From Acanthopleura granulata (taxonomy: Eukaryota; Mollusca; Polyplacophora; Chitonida; Chitonidae), in the NCBI GenBank assembly GCA_016165875.1, contig JABBOT010000001.1:35767011-35831010 (forward strand): a stretch of 64,000 nt of DNA, written 5' to 3'. Below, piece by piece: positions 11,661 to 24,000 of the stretch. The position numbers and the translations under genes are program-made. Positions within the stretch are counted from its first letter, which is position 1, and the number at the start of each line of letters is the position of its first letter. The notes under the pieces are model-generated. The model saw nothing but the letters and a program-made list of their open reading frames with translations. It had not been told where the DNA came from and made no database searches.

Positions 11661-14600
11661 ATTGCGTCTTCTGCCAGTAAAAGTACCAAAATGCTGGTCA
11701 AGTGATATATATCCTTATATGGAAATGCTGCAGACAAACGACCATTGTGTCAGTACTTACGTCGTCTTTACGTTGCGTGACTTACCGATGGCTCTGAATG
11801 TATTTGCACGAGCTTTAATCACATTCAAAGACTCTAAGAACTATTTCTTTGTCGCCTTAGCGCATACATCTTTCACTCCGTTAAGAAATTCCAGACGTGC
11901 GTACTGTGGGCTCTTGTTGACTCTTCTTCACGCTGGCACCATCCCGATGTCTCAACTCTTAAGTTCTGAGGGCCGCTTTCTTGGAAGTCAAAATAACCGG
12001 GTCTTGTTGTCTGTAAAAATCAATATGTAATCAATTGTATTATCCACTGACACCATCTATAGGCTAAAGGGGATTAACGTTTTCTCACCTCGATTATATA
12101 TTTCGGACGTTTGTACTGTGTATCTCGTGATTTAGTTTCTATTTATCGCTAATATCCCATATAACACCGGCACCCAGCATGGGTTCCTCTGGTTGACCGA
12201 TGGATGCTCCCAATAAACAAATGGGAGCTTTATCTCCCTCAGAAAATAGTACAAACTTTTGTTATCTCTGACGGCCCGTCATTACTGTAATCTTCTCATC
12301 AGGGAAATGGTATTACCAGTTTTCTGCTCACCGTTCTTTGAAGATAAGCTTTGCATCTGGGCAATCGAATTTCATCCAGAATTTTTAGGGAAAAACTGAA
12401 TGGAGTGCGTGCGTGCATTGGTGGATCATGAACGTTTTGGAGAGTATTTTTTAACGCCCTTCGAGAATGGTTTGTGCCTTATTTATAAAAGCACCATTTG
12501 AAAATGAATTCGCATGAAGCACTTTTCAACATTATTGAAATAAGAATTAAAGGGTATGTTTCTTTATATTTTCACACCGTGCAGCTTTTAGACACCGAGC
12601 CCAAAGGAGACTGGGTAATGCCTGCTCAAATGTAAATATTAATCATCAGTAGTGTCATCAAGACCGGCAGTCAGACTTTCAACACAATGTTACCCTTCTG
12701 GGCTCCCTTAGACCTGCTATATAGCCGCCTCGAGCTGTTATTAAACAAAGGGCTTTTGATGTCGGAATACAATTTCTATTGCTTTTTTCTTTAAACTCAA
12801 GGGACACGCCCCCTGAAGACATGCCCTCGAACAAAGTTTGCTTTCTATATGATGACAAAGCGGGGTTTTATTTCAAGCCGTTAGATGGAAATTCAGTAAA
12901 CAGCGAAGTTTTAAATCATATACCCCATGGAGAAAAGTAAACAAGAAATACATAATTTGCGAAAAGGCAAGCAGATTTCTCTTCATGTAAGCCTCTTGGC
13001 CAGATTTGTTTTCCTCGTGCGCACGCAACATGTGTCATTCTACACAATCATATTTCTCGTCAGAAGAAGAAAAAAACATCCGTTACTACAAAATTTCTGA
13101 CGGCAAAACCATACGTGGAGAATGACAAATGGGAATAAGCTGTTATCTGGACGGTAACGAAGAATCCCTTTTTGACTTGAGTCCTCAGGGGTCACAAACC
13201 TCGGCCAAAAGGAAGAAAAAAAAGTTAATCGAACGTAATCGAAGCCTGTGTCCACGGGGACGCCAAACCTTCGTGGATCGTAGCTGGTTTACTGGAAGAC
13301 CTCGTGGCCATTGCTTTCTGGAGAGCAATTGGAACACAGACTGACTGTTCTCCAAGGTTACAACCGACAACTCCGATATATCACAAGTCCAATTTCCCCG
13401 TTTTTATCCGGTGATCGATCTGGTAATGATAGTTAGAGATTATCCCAGTTGGCAGTCATTATACCAGGATAGTCAGCTGGCTTGGTGTCTATCTTGCCAA
13501 GCTGTATACTGGCTCACTATAGGAGCAATCCAATCTCCAACAGCAGCAACAGCTCCTTGGTGAATCCCTGGTTTATCTCTCAGCCTTGGTGTGATACCAT
13601 GCCCTCCAGAGGGCGGCATTACTCTGTGCTTGTTCTGACGTATGACGAACGGAGAGCAAATATCTATGGCACAAGCCCTAGGTTTAACAGTGCCATGAAT
13701 CTGTCAACATGAAGATCACTTTGTCACCAGCAGATACAGTCTCCGTGTGACCGAGAAAAGCTTGAATTGAAATCTAGCCATGGGTAAAGCTTTGCAGTTT
13801 AAATATGGATGCGGTTAAAACCTGTATGCTTGTTTGGCTACAGGCATTTAGACAGAATCTGATCACGTCGTGAGAAAAGTGTATCCTGTTATCTTTGAAC
13901 AAAAGACTTTAATGAACATCTGATGAAGCCGATTCTTGGAATATAGACGTTAAGACACACACGCTGTTTTAGTGTTGTGGCATTCGCATCTTCTTGTGTG
14001 AATACTAGACAACAGTGTGCGTTCAAAGGTTAAGCTGTCGTAGGCTTGTGTTATGAATCTCAGTGAGTCATGTACTGTTTCTTTTTCTTAAACCAAGAAG
14101 CAAGTTTTTATAGCCAGTCGTATCGTATCAGCGGATCTGGGAGGAAACGGAACCTATTTCATGGCTGGAAGGACAATTTTTTGTCCTAACCAGAAAAGAA
14201 GTTCCAGTCTTTCCGTTACTTTTTTTCTACTACCTTCGCTAGTTCCGTTCTCATGGAGCTGCAAAAGATCGGTTTAAGTCAAGCCGTCGTTTTAGAATCG
14301 TCGCCATGATGAAGCATACCGTGAACAAACATTGATAATTGTATGACAGAGATTATTGCCGATTCCACCGAGAGCAGAGTAAATGGCTATTCCACGGGAA
14401 TTTATTTAAAAGTGTCCCACTCAAAGTTTCTACAATGGCAGCTTAAATTTGGTCAGAATGAAAGGAACCTTAGACAATGAAACATTTTGATGTGGCACAC
14501 TAAAGGGAAAACTCGGTCAAAGTCTTCAGATTCCTTTTGTTCTCGCTGCTTTCATTTCATCCAACTTAAGTAATCTGAGCTGATTTCGCGTTTATGGCTG

Positions 14601-17213
14601 CCTCACAACTACAGCCTTTGGTTGATCGAATGACCTTTTTTGAATTCACCACAACTTCTCGCTACTAAAGCGGGGCGTTCTAGACTGTACTAGTATTACT
14701 GCGTCTCAAACGGCCCGCTCAATAATACTGAAGTGAACAAAGGCTAAGTAAAGCGTGATCAGAAAAAAAGAATCGCTTTGCCAGTGTACAACTTGGAAGT
14801 TATGGTAGGGCAGTGTAGTTTTCGAGGATAATTGCAACCTGGACACAGGAAGTTTCTATCTCACGTGTTTGTAACGTCTACTTAGTTTTACTAATTTGCC
14901 AACTTTGTCTTCATCCCTTTTTTTTTGGAACTGGGATGACGTATTGAGTTACACCTATATTTGTTGACCATTAACACAAAGAACACTGATTTGAAGAACT
15001 CTTTCCAAAAACACCCTCATAATCACGAAGAACACTCTCTCTTTCCAAAACACCCAAAAGTTTTATGTTTACTGTAATTGCATAATGTATTTTACATGTA
15101 AGTTATGACTTTTCATAGGAACTTTATGTTTTCGCTTGCCTTGGTGTTTTCGTTAGGTCTACTTCCAACATTATTTAGGCCATGTTGTGGAGGTATGTGC
15201 TTATAGCAAGCCGATCTCAGTATAGCGATATAAAACTTACAGTACAAACAGATGCCCTCACAAGACAACACGCTTTACGGCTGTGGCCTCCCACTGCAAA
15301 TGAATGTGACTCTAATTCATACATGTAGGCAAACAGGTGCAGACTACGGAAAGATATTGAGGCAGAAATAACCATATGTCCTGCAGATGGTGCGACTGGG
15401 CTATATATAATGACTCAATCATTATTACTCGATTATTAGTCACTCGTAACTCTTCAGTCTTTCATTATCGATTCTCGTTCGGTGTGTTTCCAACATTGGC
15501 TTAATTGTGTTAGTAATGCTGTTTTTATATATACATATATATATAGGTGATTTCCAAAGGCTGTTTTGACGTCTAGAAACAGCAATCATTTACCCATGCT
15601 GTAACATTTCACCATATAGACCGTGAGTTCGATTCGGCTTCTGTCGCTTTTGTTACAATTTTAAAGAATCGGGACAGTTTTTACATGAGTTTATGCATGA
15701 TAAGATGGGCAAAACAGGGGATTGTCGGTGTATGCCTTTCGTAACTTATGTGAACCTCTTTCAGCGAGATCGTCTTAAGCATGTTACAATATGCAAGTTT
15801 TGTAATCTTGAAAACACATCTCGGCAGCCCGTTTTACTCTGCGAGCCTCGGTGCATTCAATCTGTTCAAGGATAACTACTTTTTTTGACTGACCTTCATT
15901 TCAAAATCTGTGGCAACTCTCTCGGTCACTGGGTTACGCCTTAAACATTCCGCTCTAATCGAGAGAATTGTGAGATAAAAATAACTAATATTGGCCGAGA
16001 GAGTTTCATTCGCCATTGGGTTCCATGACAGGCTTAATAAAAGTGCCCTGTTATTTTCCCATTCGCAATTTTGACGTTTCCTTTACTCACATCTCCAGAT
16101 CTCTAAGTCGTTCATCTCTGAGCGATGCCCAAACCGGTTGTCGAAATGAAAATCGATTTGCAATCAGCCGTCTTGACACCGTGTGGCAAAGGCTTTAAAA
16201 TTATAATTAGGATTTCTTGAAGTCGTTCTATTTTTGAAGAACCAAATGATGAATGCGGATAATCTGATCTTTCCCGTCGATTGCTGAGAACAGTTGCAGT
16301 GATGTTGTCATCGTTCTCTACGCTGGGGGAATAATCAGAGAAATTTCACGAATATCACCAGAGATGAGGAGAATCTCCCCAGAGATTTAACTCTATCGGC
16401 AAAAATTTCTGTGTGCATGTAGAATGCTTTGCTGAGATTACTTCTGTTGTGTATATCAAACGTGTAAAGTATTTATGCTTGATGAATCCACCACAACGCC
16501 TGTCAGAAATGCAATTTAGCCGTTCTTTTTTGACTAATGGATATTTGATGTCTATAACGCCTTATTGCATTTAATAAAAACCATTTGCGAGTTCCAGACC
16601 TGTACTCCCACTTGGCTGTACTTTGGAAATTTTCAATATTAACTCATCTGCGATATGTATATCTAGATCTAATGCGTAAAGTACCCAAGTGTTGTTCATT
16701 TTGCAGACTTCGCATGGCGCAGTCCTTTGTCACTATATCTCCGCAATTATTTGCGACAATTTTAACAACCTTATATTTATCAGTTTATATAAGTTCATTT
16801 GAATACCTTTATGTGTAGTTGCTTTCTTCTGCTTAATTCCTGTCTAGATTCCATTTTAGAGAGTCCTTGAATCTGATGTCATACTCAATTTGAGCCAATA
16901 TGCATGTTTTCATACACATGTTCATAGTTTAGAGTTCAGCATGTGAATTTCTCACTTAAGTACGGTTTATGGTAAAAGACTACATTTACGCGCTTCCACC
17001 ATTTGCCAGAGTATACATAGAGAAAGTTTCATTTGACATTTTTTTTGTCAATCCGTCCAAAGCGAATTGGTGTCCTAGAATACGTTTGCATCCAATTATC
17101 TTCTATGCTACGAAGGTAATGGCTTTGGACCGGTTGTAATGGTCAGCTCATCTAAACGATGGTATAGCGTGATGAACTGTTATGTCTTGCAAAGTTGGCC
17201 CATTACCACTTAC
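11661..17213. other. No gene recognised
   Basis: A 122-codon plus frame at 11662-12030 has no familiar motif. A short inverted repeat lies at 15914-16004, and a TA microsatellite at 15526-15545. Confidence 0.5.
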
Positions 17214-17325
17214 GTCGATGTTCTCTGTGCAATTGGTACCATTTATCAATCTAGCAACGTGGGAACAATAGCTTGGCGAAACTCCACCGACTGTGGAGTA
17301 GAATTCTAATGCATCGAGTGTAACG
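17214..17325 (-). CDS. Candidate exon of an unrecognised minus-strand gene
   Basis: On the minus strand: a 35-base T/C tract, then gccgcattcag as acceptor; 112 bases open in one frame (one base plus 37 codons); then a perfect donor gtaagt. The product VTLDALEFYSTVGGVSPSYC then SHVARLINGTNCTENID has two cysteines and two N-x-T/S sequons (NGT, NCT), as in secreted or extracellular proteins. I do not recognise the family and found no neighbouring exon with a matching phase (a phase-2 donor upstream, a phase-0 acceptor downstream). May be chance. Confidence 0.3.
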
Positions 17326-17336
17326 CTGAATGCGGC

Positions 17337-17372
17337 AAAAAAAAAAAGAAAGAAAAAAAAGAAAGAAAGAAG
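17337..17372. repeat. Poly-purine (A/G) tract
   Basis: About 36 bases of A with GAAA interruptions. On the minus strand this is a T/C tract that would serve as the pyrimidine tract of the candidate exon at 17214-17325. Confidence 0.85.
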
Positions 17373-20059
17373 ACATTTGCTCATCCACCGAAGACCCGAA
17401 GACCTTTCTCAAACGTTTCTGCTCGAATGGTGCTAGATGGAGATGCCATCATTCCGACTGAAGAAAGTTTATATTTACCAGCGCAGCAGTTTCCAGTGAG
17501 TGATGCGTCCTGCAGATACGTCTTGTTAGCAAAGGTATTAAATCTAAGCGAGTATGTCAGCGAGACCACGGGATGCCCAGTTTACTGGCAATAAAACTTC
17601 GTGGTTGGCGATGCCGGGGAGCAAGGGGCCATGCTACACACACCATGTTTCCTGGAAACTTTTCAAGCTGAAATAAATCTTATCTAACTAATAAGCAAGT
17701 TTTCTCCGTTTAATAGACTGTAAATCTGCAGAGACGCCGTTTTTCCCGGAAAATATAACTCGAAGGAAATGGTTTCCAGGGGCAATCTGACAGAAAGTTA
17801 GAAGTGAAAATTATACAAAACAAAATGTACCGAAATAAACAATAAATAAAAGCAACGAGAGAGATTCAAAACCAAATCCACAGAAGCAAACTTTAAATAA
17901 AAGTAATGAGATCAGTCTTATGGCCTTAGGTCGCGAATAACTTGTGTAATTCAGCTGCCTGACATGTTCTTGACTTAACCAACACTTGATCTGGCAATAA
18001 TCGCAAGACCAGTTTCCAAAAGGACAAATAACAGAATCCAACAAAAAAGTATATGAAGTAAAAAATTATAACGGATTCATGTAAAGAGAAACAGTCAATA
18101 GTTTTCAACGATGAAGAAAAGAGGAAATGAATGTTCTAGGCAGATAAATAAAATCAGTATCCAAATCGTGTACCATTTTAGTATTTAATCTTGTGTCTAA
18201 ATCAATACCGGTATCTGAATTTTTCCATTTGTATGATAAGGTGTTGAAATTTATCGATTTTGCCTGTTAGTAAATCTAGTTTTTCAGGTCGGTTGAGCTA
18301 CTTTAGTACATGCGTATTTATTCTTTTATATGGCCCAAATCCCCAATACATGAGCGCATTCAACACATGTGCAACACTTCAATAGGGGATAAAAAATAAC
18401 ATATTGGTTTCACTGGTCTGATCTAGTTAAGTTTCATCGCCTTTGCGCGATGTGTTATTTTATTTATTTGGGGGTTTCCTGGCTATATTGTACCCCCATC
18501 ATCCATCATGTACCCGACCGGTAATTGAGCCTCCAGTCCGCTCAGGGCACAGGAAAAGTCTGCTGGCCGTTGACAAAACGCTCCAATGATGTATGGTTAT
18601 TGGTCCGATGAAGCGAGGCTAATGCCACTTACAACAACTAGCCTCGACCAATTGGTAACATTTATCAATCTTAGAACTGTTGAGGAATTCCTCATGAACA
18701 CGCCAAGTTCATCTACAGAAAGACGGTCACTTGCCTATAGTGTCGAAGAAACCTGAGAGGCTCACGTCTTCCTCTTAAGAGCAGAAGTCTCGTTGTGATG
18801 ATTTCTTCAGTGAACTAAAAAAGCGTGCGAGTCTCGTCGTGAGGATTCTTTCGTTGAACACAAAAAAGAAATTGAGAAAAAGCAATAGAGAACTTTTCCC
18901 AGCTGAATCTCTTAGCGATTCCTTCTTGCCGCGACGCTGGCTGCTTGGAGACAAATGTATTCTGTCTACAGATGTAATTACGATCATTAAAACCACAATT
19001 TTCCTTCCAGTTAAAGCCTTAGGTGTGTGGCAACGTGATAGGCCTATTAGATACGTGGGTGTCTGTTAATGCCAATGGCTGTCTCAACCTGCTAATCACA
19101 AACTTTAATTAAGATCGATATGTCGTGCTGTCTTTATGGTACATATTCCGCTGGTGCTTCTTTGCTTCCTCAGCCTGCCTTTGGTTTCCTGAGCACGAAA
19201 TATTACTCACACAAAATATCTTCGGCCTGTTGTGATGAATAACCCTTAGAAAACAAACGACATCTTCTTCCTCTGTTTTTGAGAATTTCCTGGGTTTTTT
19301 ATCGAAGCAGGCTGTAGAGAAATTGTTCTCTGCCTTTTCCAGTAGATATATGTCTTTGTTAGTTCCTACCTCTGAAAGCAAGAAAGGATTATCGACTTTG
19401 GGATTGAGCTTTCAGAGAAGAAAGTTTACACTTGTAATATGTGGCCTCTTCTTCACGTGGATGTCATACCAAGTTAAGAAACATTTTCGTTACTGTAACA
19501 ATACTTTGGTCTAGATGGTACCTTAAATGGTAAGTTTTAAAAACGTTCCCTTAAAGGTGATGTAACTGAGACTAAGAATAAGAAACATCGGTGATAACAA
19601 TTTGTCCCACGGTATTTAGACTTTGGATATATATTTTCAGAGCTATCTTAATTATTGCACCAGACATTCGTAAATCGATCGCTAACTGTTAAAACCGAAT
19701 CATAGTCCGACACAAGGCAGTCATATATCAAAGGTCATCCGCCATAGGTTATTCACGAACCGGTCATTATCTGTCGCAAGGTATTCCTAAATCAATCTTA
19801 ACCTGTCAAAACGAAGACGTAAATTGATGGCCCAGCATTACAACGCAGACGTATACCGAGCAACCACATTTAAGTGACATGCGTAAATCTCGCGTATATT
19901 GTTAGAAGACATCACCGTAAAAACTGCATGATTTCTTAACACAGCAGTGACCATAAATCACAAACAAAATCTCCAAAACCTCACAAAGTAGGGCGTAAAC
20001 TAAGGATAAAGCGCAGATCGATTGATTGATTTTTAACTCCAAGATGCGGGAAGTTTTGA
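17373..20059. other. No gene recognised
   Basis: Holds the 44-bp duplication at 18785. A minus-strand frame at 17381-17569 looks protein-like but could not be given an acceptor in frame. Loosely repeated text at 19669 and 19784 (cgtaaatcgatcgctaac / cctaaatcaatcttaacc). Confidence 0.5.
18785..18880. repeat. 44-bp tandem duplication
   Basis: gtctcgttgtgatgatttct (18787) and gtctcgtcgtgaggattctt (18831), each followed by a gaac, an A-run and a similar end. Two diverged copies. Confidence 0.65.
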
Positions 20060-20325
20060 AGGGTATTGGAAACCGGTATGCCTGGGCTTAACCACAAACC
20101 CTTGGCAAGTTACAGACGAACTTTTCCACGTATGACCACACATTTATACGTCGATTGGATGCTCTTTGAACATGGCCACACTTATTATCAACAATGTTCC
20201 ACGGACAGTGAGAGCGAGAGAATCTAAAAACTCCTTGTCCAAGAGCGAGATTGAACTCCCACCTCATGTGCATCGTGATCAGGCACAGTGCACTTTAATA
20301 GCTGAGCTACATGTCGCTCCAATAA
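20060..20325 (-). repeat. tRNA-derived SINE, family C
   Basis: In plus orientation: gaaaccggtatgcctggg, accacaaacccttggcaag, then an inverted tRNA-like head with gcgagattgaactcccacc (B-box complement) and atagctgagctacatg (A-box complement). Same order as 36945-37140. Confidence 0.6.
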
Positions 20326-20937
20326 AGAAACGAGTTTTCAATCAGTTCGAAAGGTTCAGTTTGTGTATGACATATAATTCAACATCAGGAGATCTATTTA
20401 TAAGTGAAGTCGGACATTAGTGTGGTACCAATAAATGTATTACGGTCACCAGCTGAGGTGGTGGAGAGAAACCATATAATAACCAAAAGAAACCAGACCC
20501 ATAGCATCGCATAATCGGATTAAGTACCCCGCGTATACAAGAGTTTAGCATTTATCCTGTATTTTCCATCGGTGTGGTCCTGAAATTGTATGGTTTCTCC
20601 TGTATTCATGGCTGATGAAGTGATAGTCCCTAAAAGGACTTGAATGAGCGAATGCATCAGAAACGTTCCAGTTATTAACTATGTATATGTAGAGAATGAA
20701 ACCTATTCAAACCTGTTAGGTATATTTGGGAGTTATAATGTTTTAGCTGCAATTGTGTATGGATGTTAAAATATTTTTATTAATATGACGTAGAAAACAT
20801 CCATCCATTTTTTTCTTATTATCACCCTTTAAAATACAGTACTGGGCTCATTATACAATGAAAGCTCGTTCAAATGCAATGATATATCGACGCCAAAGCA
20901 ATCAGATTAAGTGGAACTCCTTTCTTCTCTTTGACAG

Positions 20938-21075
20938 TGTGATATGGCGGTAGCTACCAAGCTGTTATTTGACACCCTTCATGATCGTAAGGACAACGCC
21001 ATGTTGTTTGGAGACGCCTGCTTCGAGGTCACGGGGCCCATCGCACAAATTTCAAAGTGGTGGAATATGTCACAG
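20938..21075 (+). CDS. GABBR2: GABBR2 exon 1 in window: Venus-flytrap lobe 1
   Basis: 46 codons, phase 0 at both ends. Acceptor tttgacag, donor gtaaga. The product begins [16 protein letters not shown] and contains [15 protein letters not shown], matching the family's segment after the YDTEC motif: a helix, then the strand and loop with a conserved cysteine. WNMSQ carries an N-x-S glycosylation sequon. The exon starts with the cysteine codon, which is where the mammalian gene also has an intron as I recall, so at least one upstream coding exon is missing here. A 17.1-kb intron follows. Confidence 0.9.
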
Positions 21076-24000
21076 GTAAGAATTTCACAGCTACTTCCGG
21101 CTTTGTGATGATTTTTGTTCCACCCAAATAATCCCAACAAGTGTCGCTATATTGTGTGTTTTGGTCTCCCAAGAAGATACTAAACTGGAACTAACGGATA
21201 TAAGGTAATAAAGACAAAACATACATAACTATAAGGCAGTTTACTTCTGTAGAAAAGATAAAAAAAAATTCCTAAGACTACTACGTAGAGTGAACACTAT
21301 GCGAAATGTTCTTTAGTTAAGATATATGTCGACTGTTAAGGTATATGATGAAGTCTCATGCTTCATTGACTTGTACTGTTTTCATTTACTATAATGCACA
21401 GAAGGATAATGTTTGTGTTGGATTCCATTTGCTTTTCCTTTGCAAATGTCACCACAGGTTTCCCAATCGCGATCATTATAAACTCACTGTGTGTGTTATT
21501 GTATATTTTTTATATTTGTATGTCAGTGCGGATGAAAAAGTGTGGCTATATTGTACTTTACTTGTGGCCAACATTGCAGCCTTCCTCATTCCAAGGTTAA
21601 CGTTTAAGACCACGGATCATTTGCAGCTGTGGTCAATTGGTAAAACTGTCATGCCTTGCTTATGTTTGCACATTGCCACTGTATTGACTTTAGGACAGTC
21701 CCATTGTCAGTCGGCATGCGGCGTAGGACATTCCCTGTACTGACATGAAGGCAGGCGTATTGTCGACTGGCTATATACACATACATGCATATACATACGG
21801 CTTCCAAGAGCCCAAGGTCAAGACAATAACAAAATGTACTACCAATAACATACAATACTTAATTCAATTTATATACCTATCCCCTTTCACTATTCTTCGA
21901 AGTAAATATGCTATTTTTTCACCATCACGCTTTAATGATGCTCTTTAGCCTGACATTATGATATTGTCACTTGAATCAAACTGAGGAAAACTGTATGAAA
22001 TTGTAGATTTAGTCCTTATTAAACCGTGTCATACTGCGTATTGATATTAAAATGACTCCCGCTAAGCTCAACTATTTTTTTACTTCGACGCCGAGTGGAA
22101 GTTGTGTGTGAATAGCATGTCACCTCCTGTGTATCTTCGTGCGTGTCATCTGTGCCGTCGTTGCAGAAGGCATTTACTTACTGTAGGTCTTGTTTCTGCT
22201 AAAAGTACCTTTTCCTCAGTGGAAGTAACATTGTGTACTTGTTCCAAAAACTCACTGAAAAGACATTCCGTCGCTTTGAGAATATCAACTGAACACAGTT
22301 CTCCCTCATATTCTTTTTCTGTTCTTTGCTGTAAATGAGAAAGTGCAGACGTTCTCCATTGTACTCTTTTGGCTAAAAGTCGTTACATGTGACATATACC
22401 TGTGGTGTCAACCAGATTGTAACAAAAAAATCGACTTGTATGATCTATAATGGCTTGTTCCCCTGCTTATTTCCTCTTTAAGTGATAAATTCTTTTTCCA
22501 TATGCGATGTTTTTATACAGGCATAATCTCCTGCCATGCAATATACAGTGGAAACTATTGTTCTCGTCGTAATACTAAGACTAACACTTGTCTAGGTAAA
22601 ACAGGCATTCTCGATTTCTTAAAGCACAGTTACCATTGTGTTAGCGAGTGTATATTATAAGGCCAGCAGATCGAAGTGAGCCGTGTATAGCCAAATCGAG
22701 AGCAGGCTCAGTAAGTGATTGACACCGAGGACCTTTTCAACAGAGGATACCCCGCAGGTTCCAGGCAAACGGCTCGATGGGAGCAAACAAACGGTAGGGC
22801 TGGCCACATATGGGGAAGAGCCTCTACTCCAGGCTTCTGGCAGCTGGTTGCTCTCGGTAATTGCATTGAACGCTCCCATGGATAATCTAGTCACTACTAG
22901 CTACAGTCCATTGATCCTGCTGGCGTGTTTGCTCCATCGATTGATTATTTGATTGATTGGAGCCGGCTTAGTACGAACCCATGTTCTTTGGGAGGAATTT
23001 CTGGTTTTGTTGAATCGTACACATGCGTACATGCATATGGTGGGCATGGAGAGCCTCGAAATTTGCAAAAAAAAACTGTAGCCAATTTGAAGGGGAAAAA
23101 AGACACGTTGAGAAAAAAACACGCCGTAACTTGTATACGCTAAATGTAGAGTATGTTTATGCCCTCTGTCCATTTGCGCTACTAGGAACATATCTGCAGC
23201 GCCAAAATATTGACATCACAACCTCCTCAGCGTTCCGACTTTTCCCTCAGCCTTTGCTCCTCTATCCAGCTTTAAACGCGCCCCTAAGGACCTTGGGAAA
23301 GATAAAAGCAATCCCGTTTGGCTCATTTTCACTGAAAGCCTTGTGGAAAATAAGAAACCACTGCGCTTAACGGTTCCCCATGTGCTATAGTCTTTCTTTT
23401 GGGGAAGTGTATCCCTACTGTGTTCATAATGCATGGCTCGTGGAACTGGATACATTTACGCTCTACCGTGCCTCTCGGAGAGGCTGATGTTAACATGATC
23501 TATTTATCGTTGCAATGCTCAAACCGGTGGCTCTCCATCTTTTCTTGCAATTGTCTAGACAAGACCGCTACGGCCAAGAAAAACGAGAGCCAACTCGTGT
23601 GGTTATTTAGAACACACTGATAGTACAATTTGGTGAGTGCATATTGAACTCACTGAAGGTAAGCTACTCTAGACTTAGTGGGTATTGGCTGCCACCGTGG
23701 CCTAGTAGTTAGAGCTCAGGGTTAATATCACAAAGACCTTAAAAATGGTACTTGTTGCTGTCTGGCATTGCACTGATGGGTTAAGGAAAGGAAACGGAAC
23801 TAGCCGGCCTGGTGTCAGTATAATGTGATTGGGTTGGGTTTTATTTCTGGTGTCTTAGGCAAGATGTTCCATTAGCGGCATGGTCTCGCCCTGGCACGAG
23901 AAGACATGTATATATACATTCTAACGACTCTTTGTGGTCATATAGCTGCTGTTGTAGTTAGTGGATGGTGTACGTATTTTCAGTCGTATGTATGTAATTA

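Noticed and set aside
15241..15293. Minus-strand segment between a tttgcag acceptor and a gtaagt donor (GGHSRKACCLVRASVCT)
   Set aside because: The phase does not fit the exon at 17214 and the segment is only 53 bases. Could be chance.
17381..17569. Minus-strand frame (FNTFANKTYLQDASLTGN...) as the exon before 17214-17325
   Set aside because: An in-frame TAA follows the only nearby AG acceptor, and no phase-2 donor is available to join the next candidate exon.
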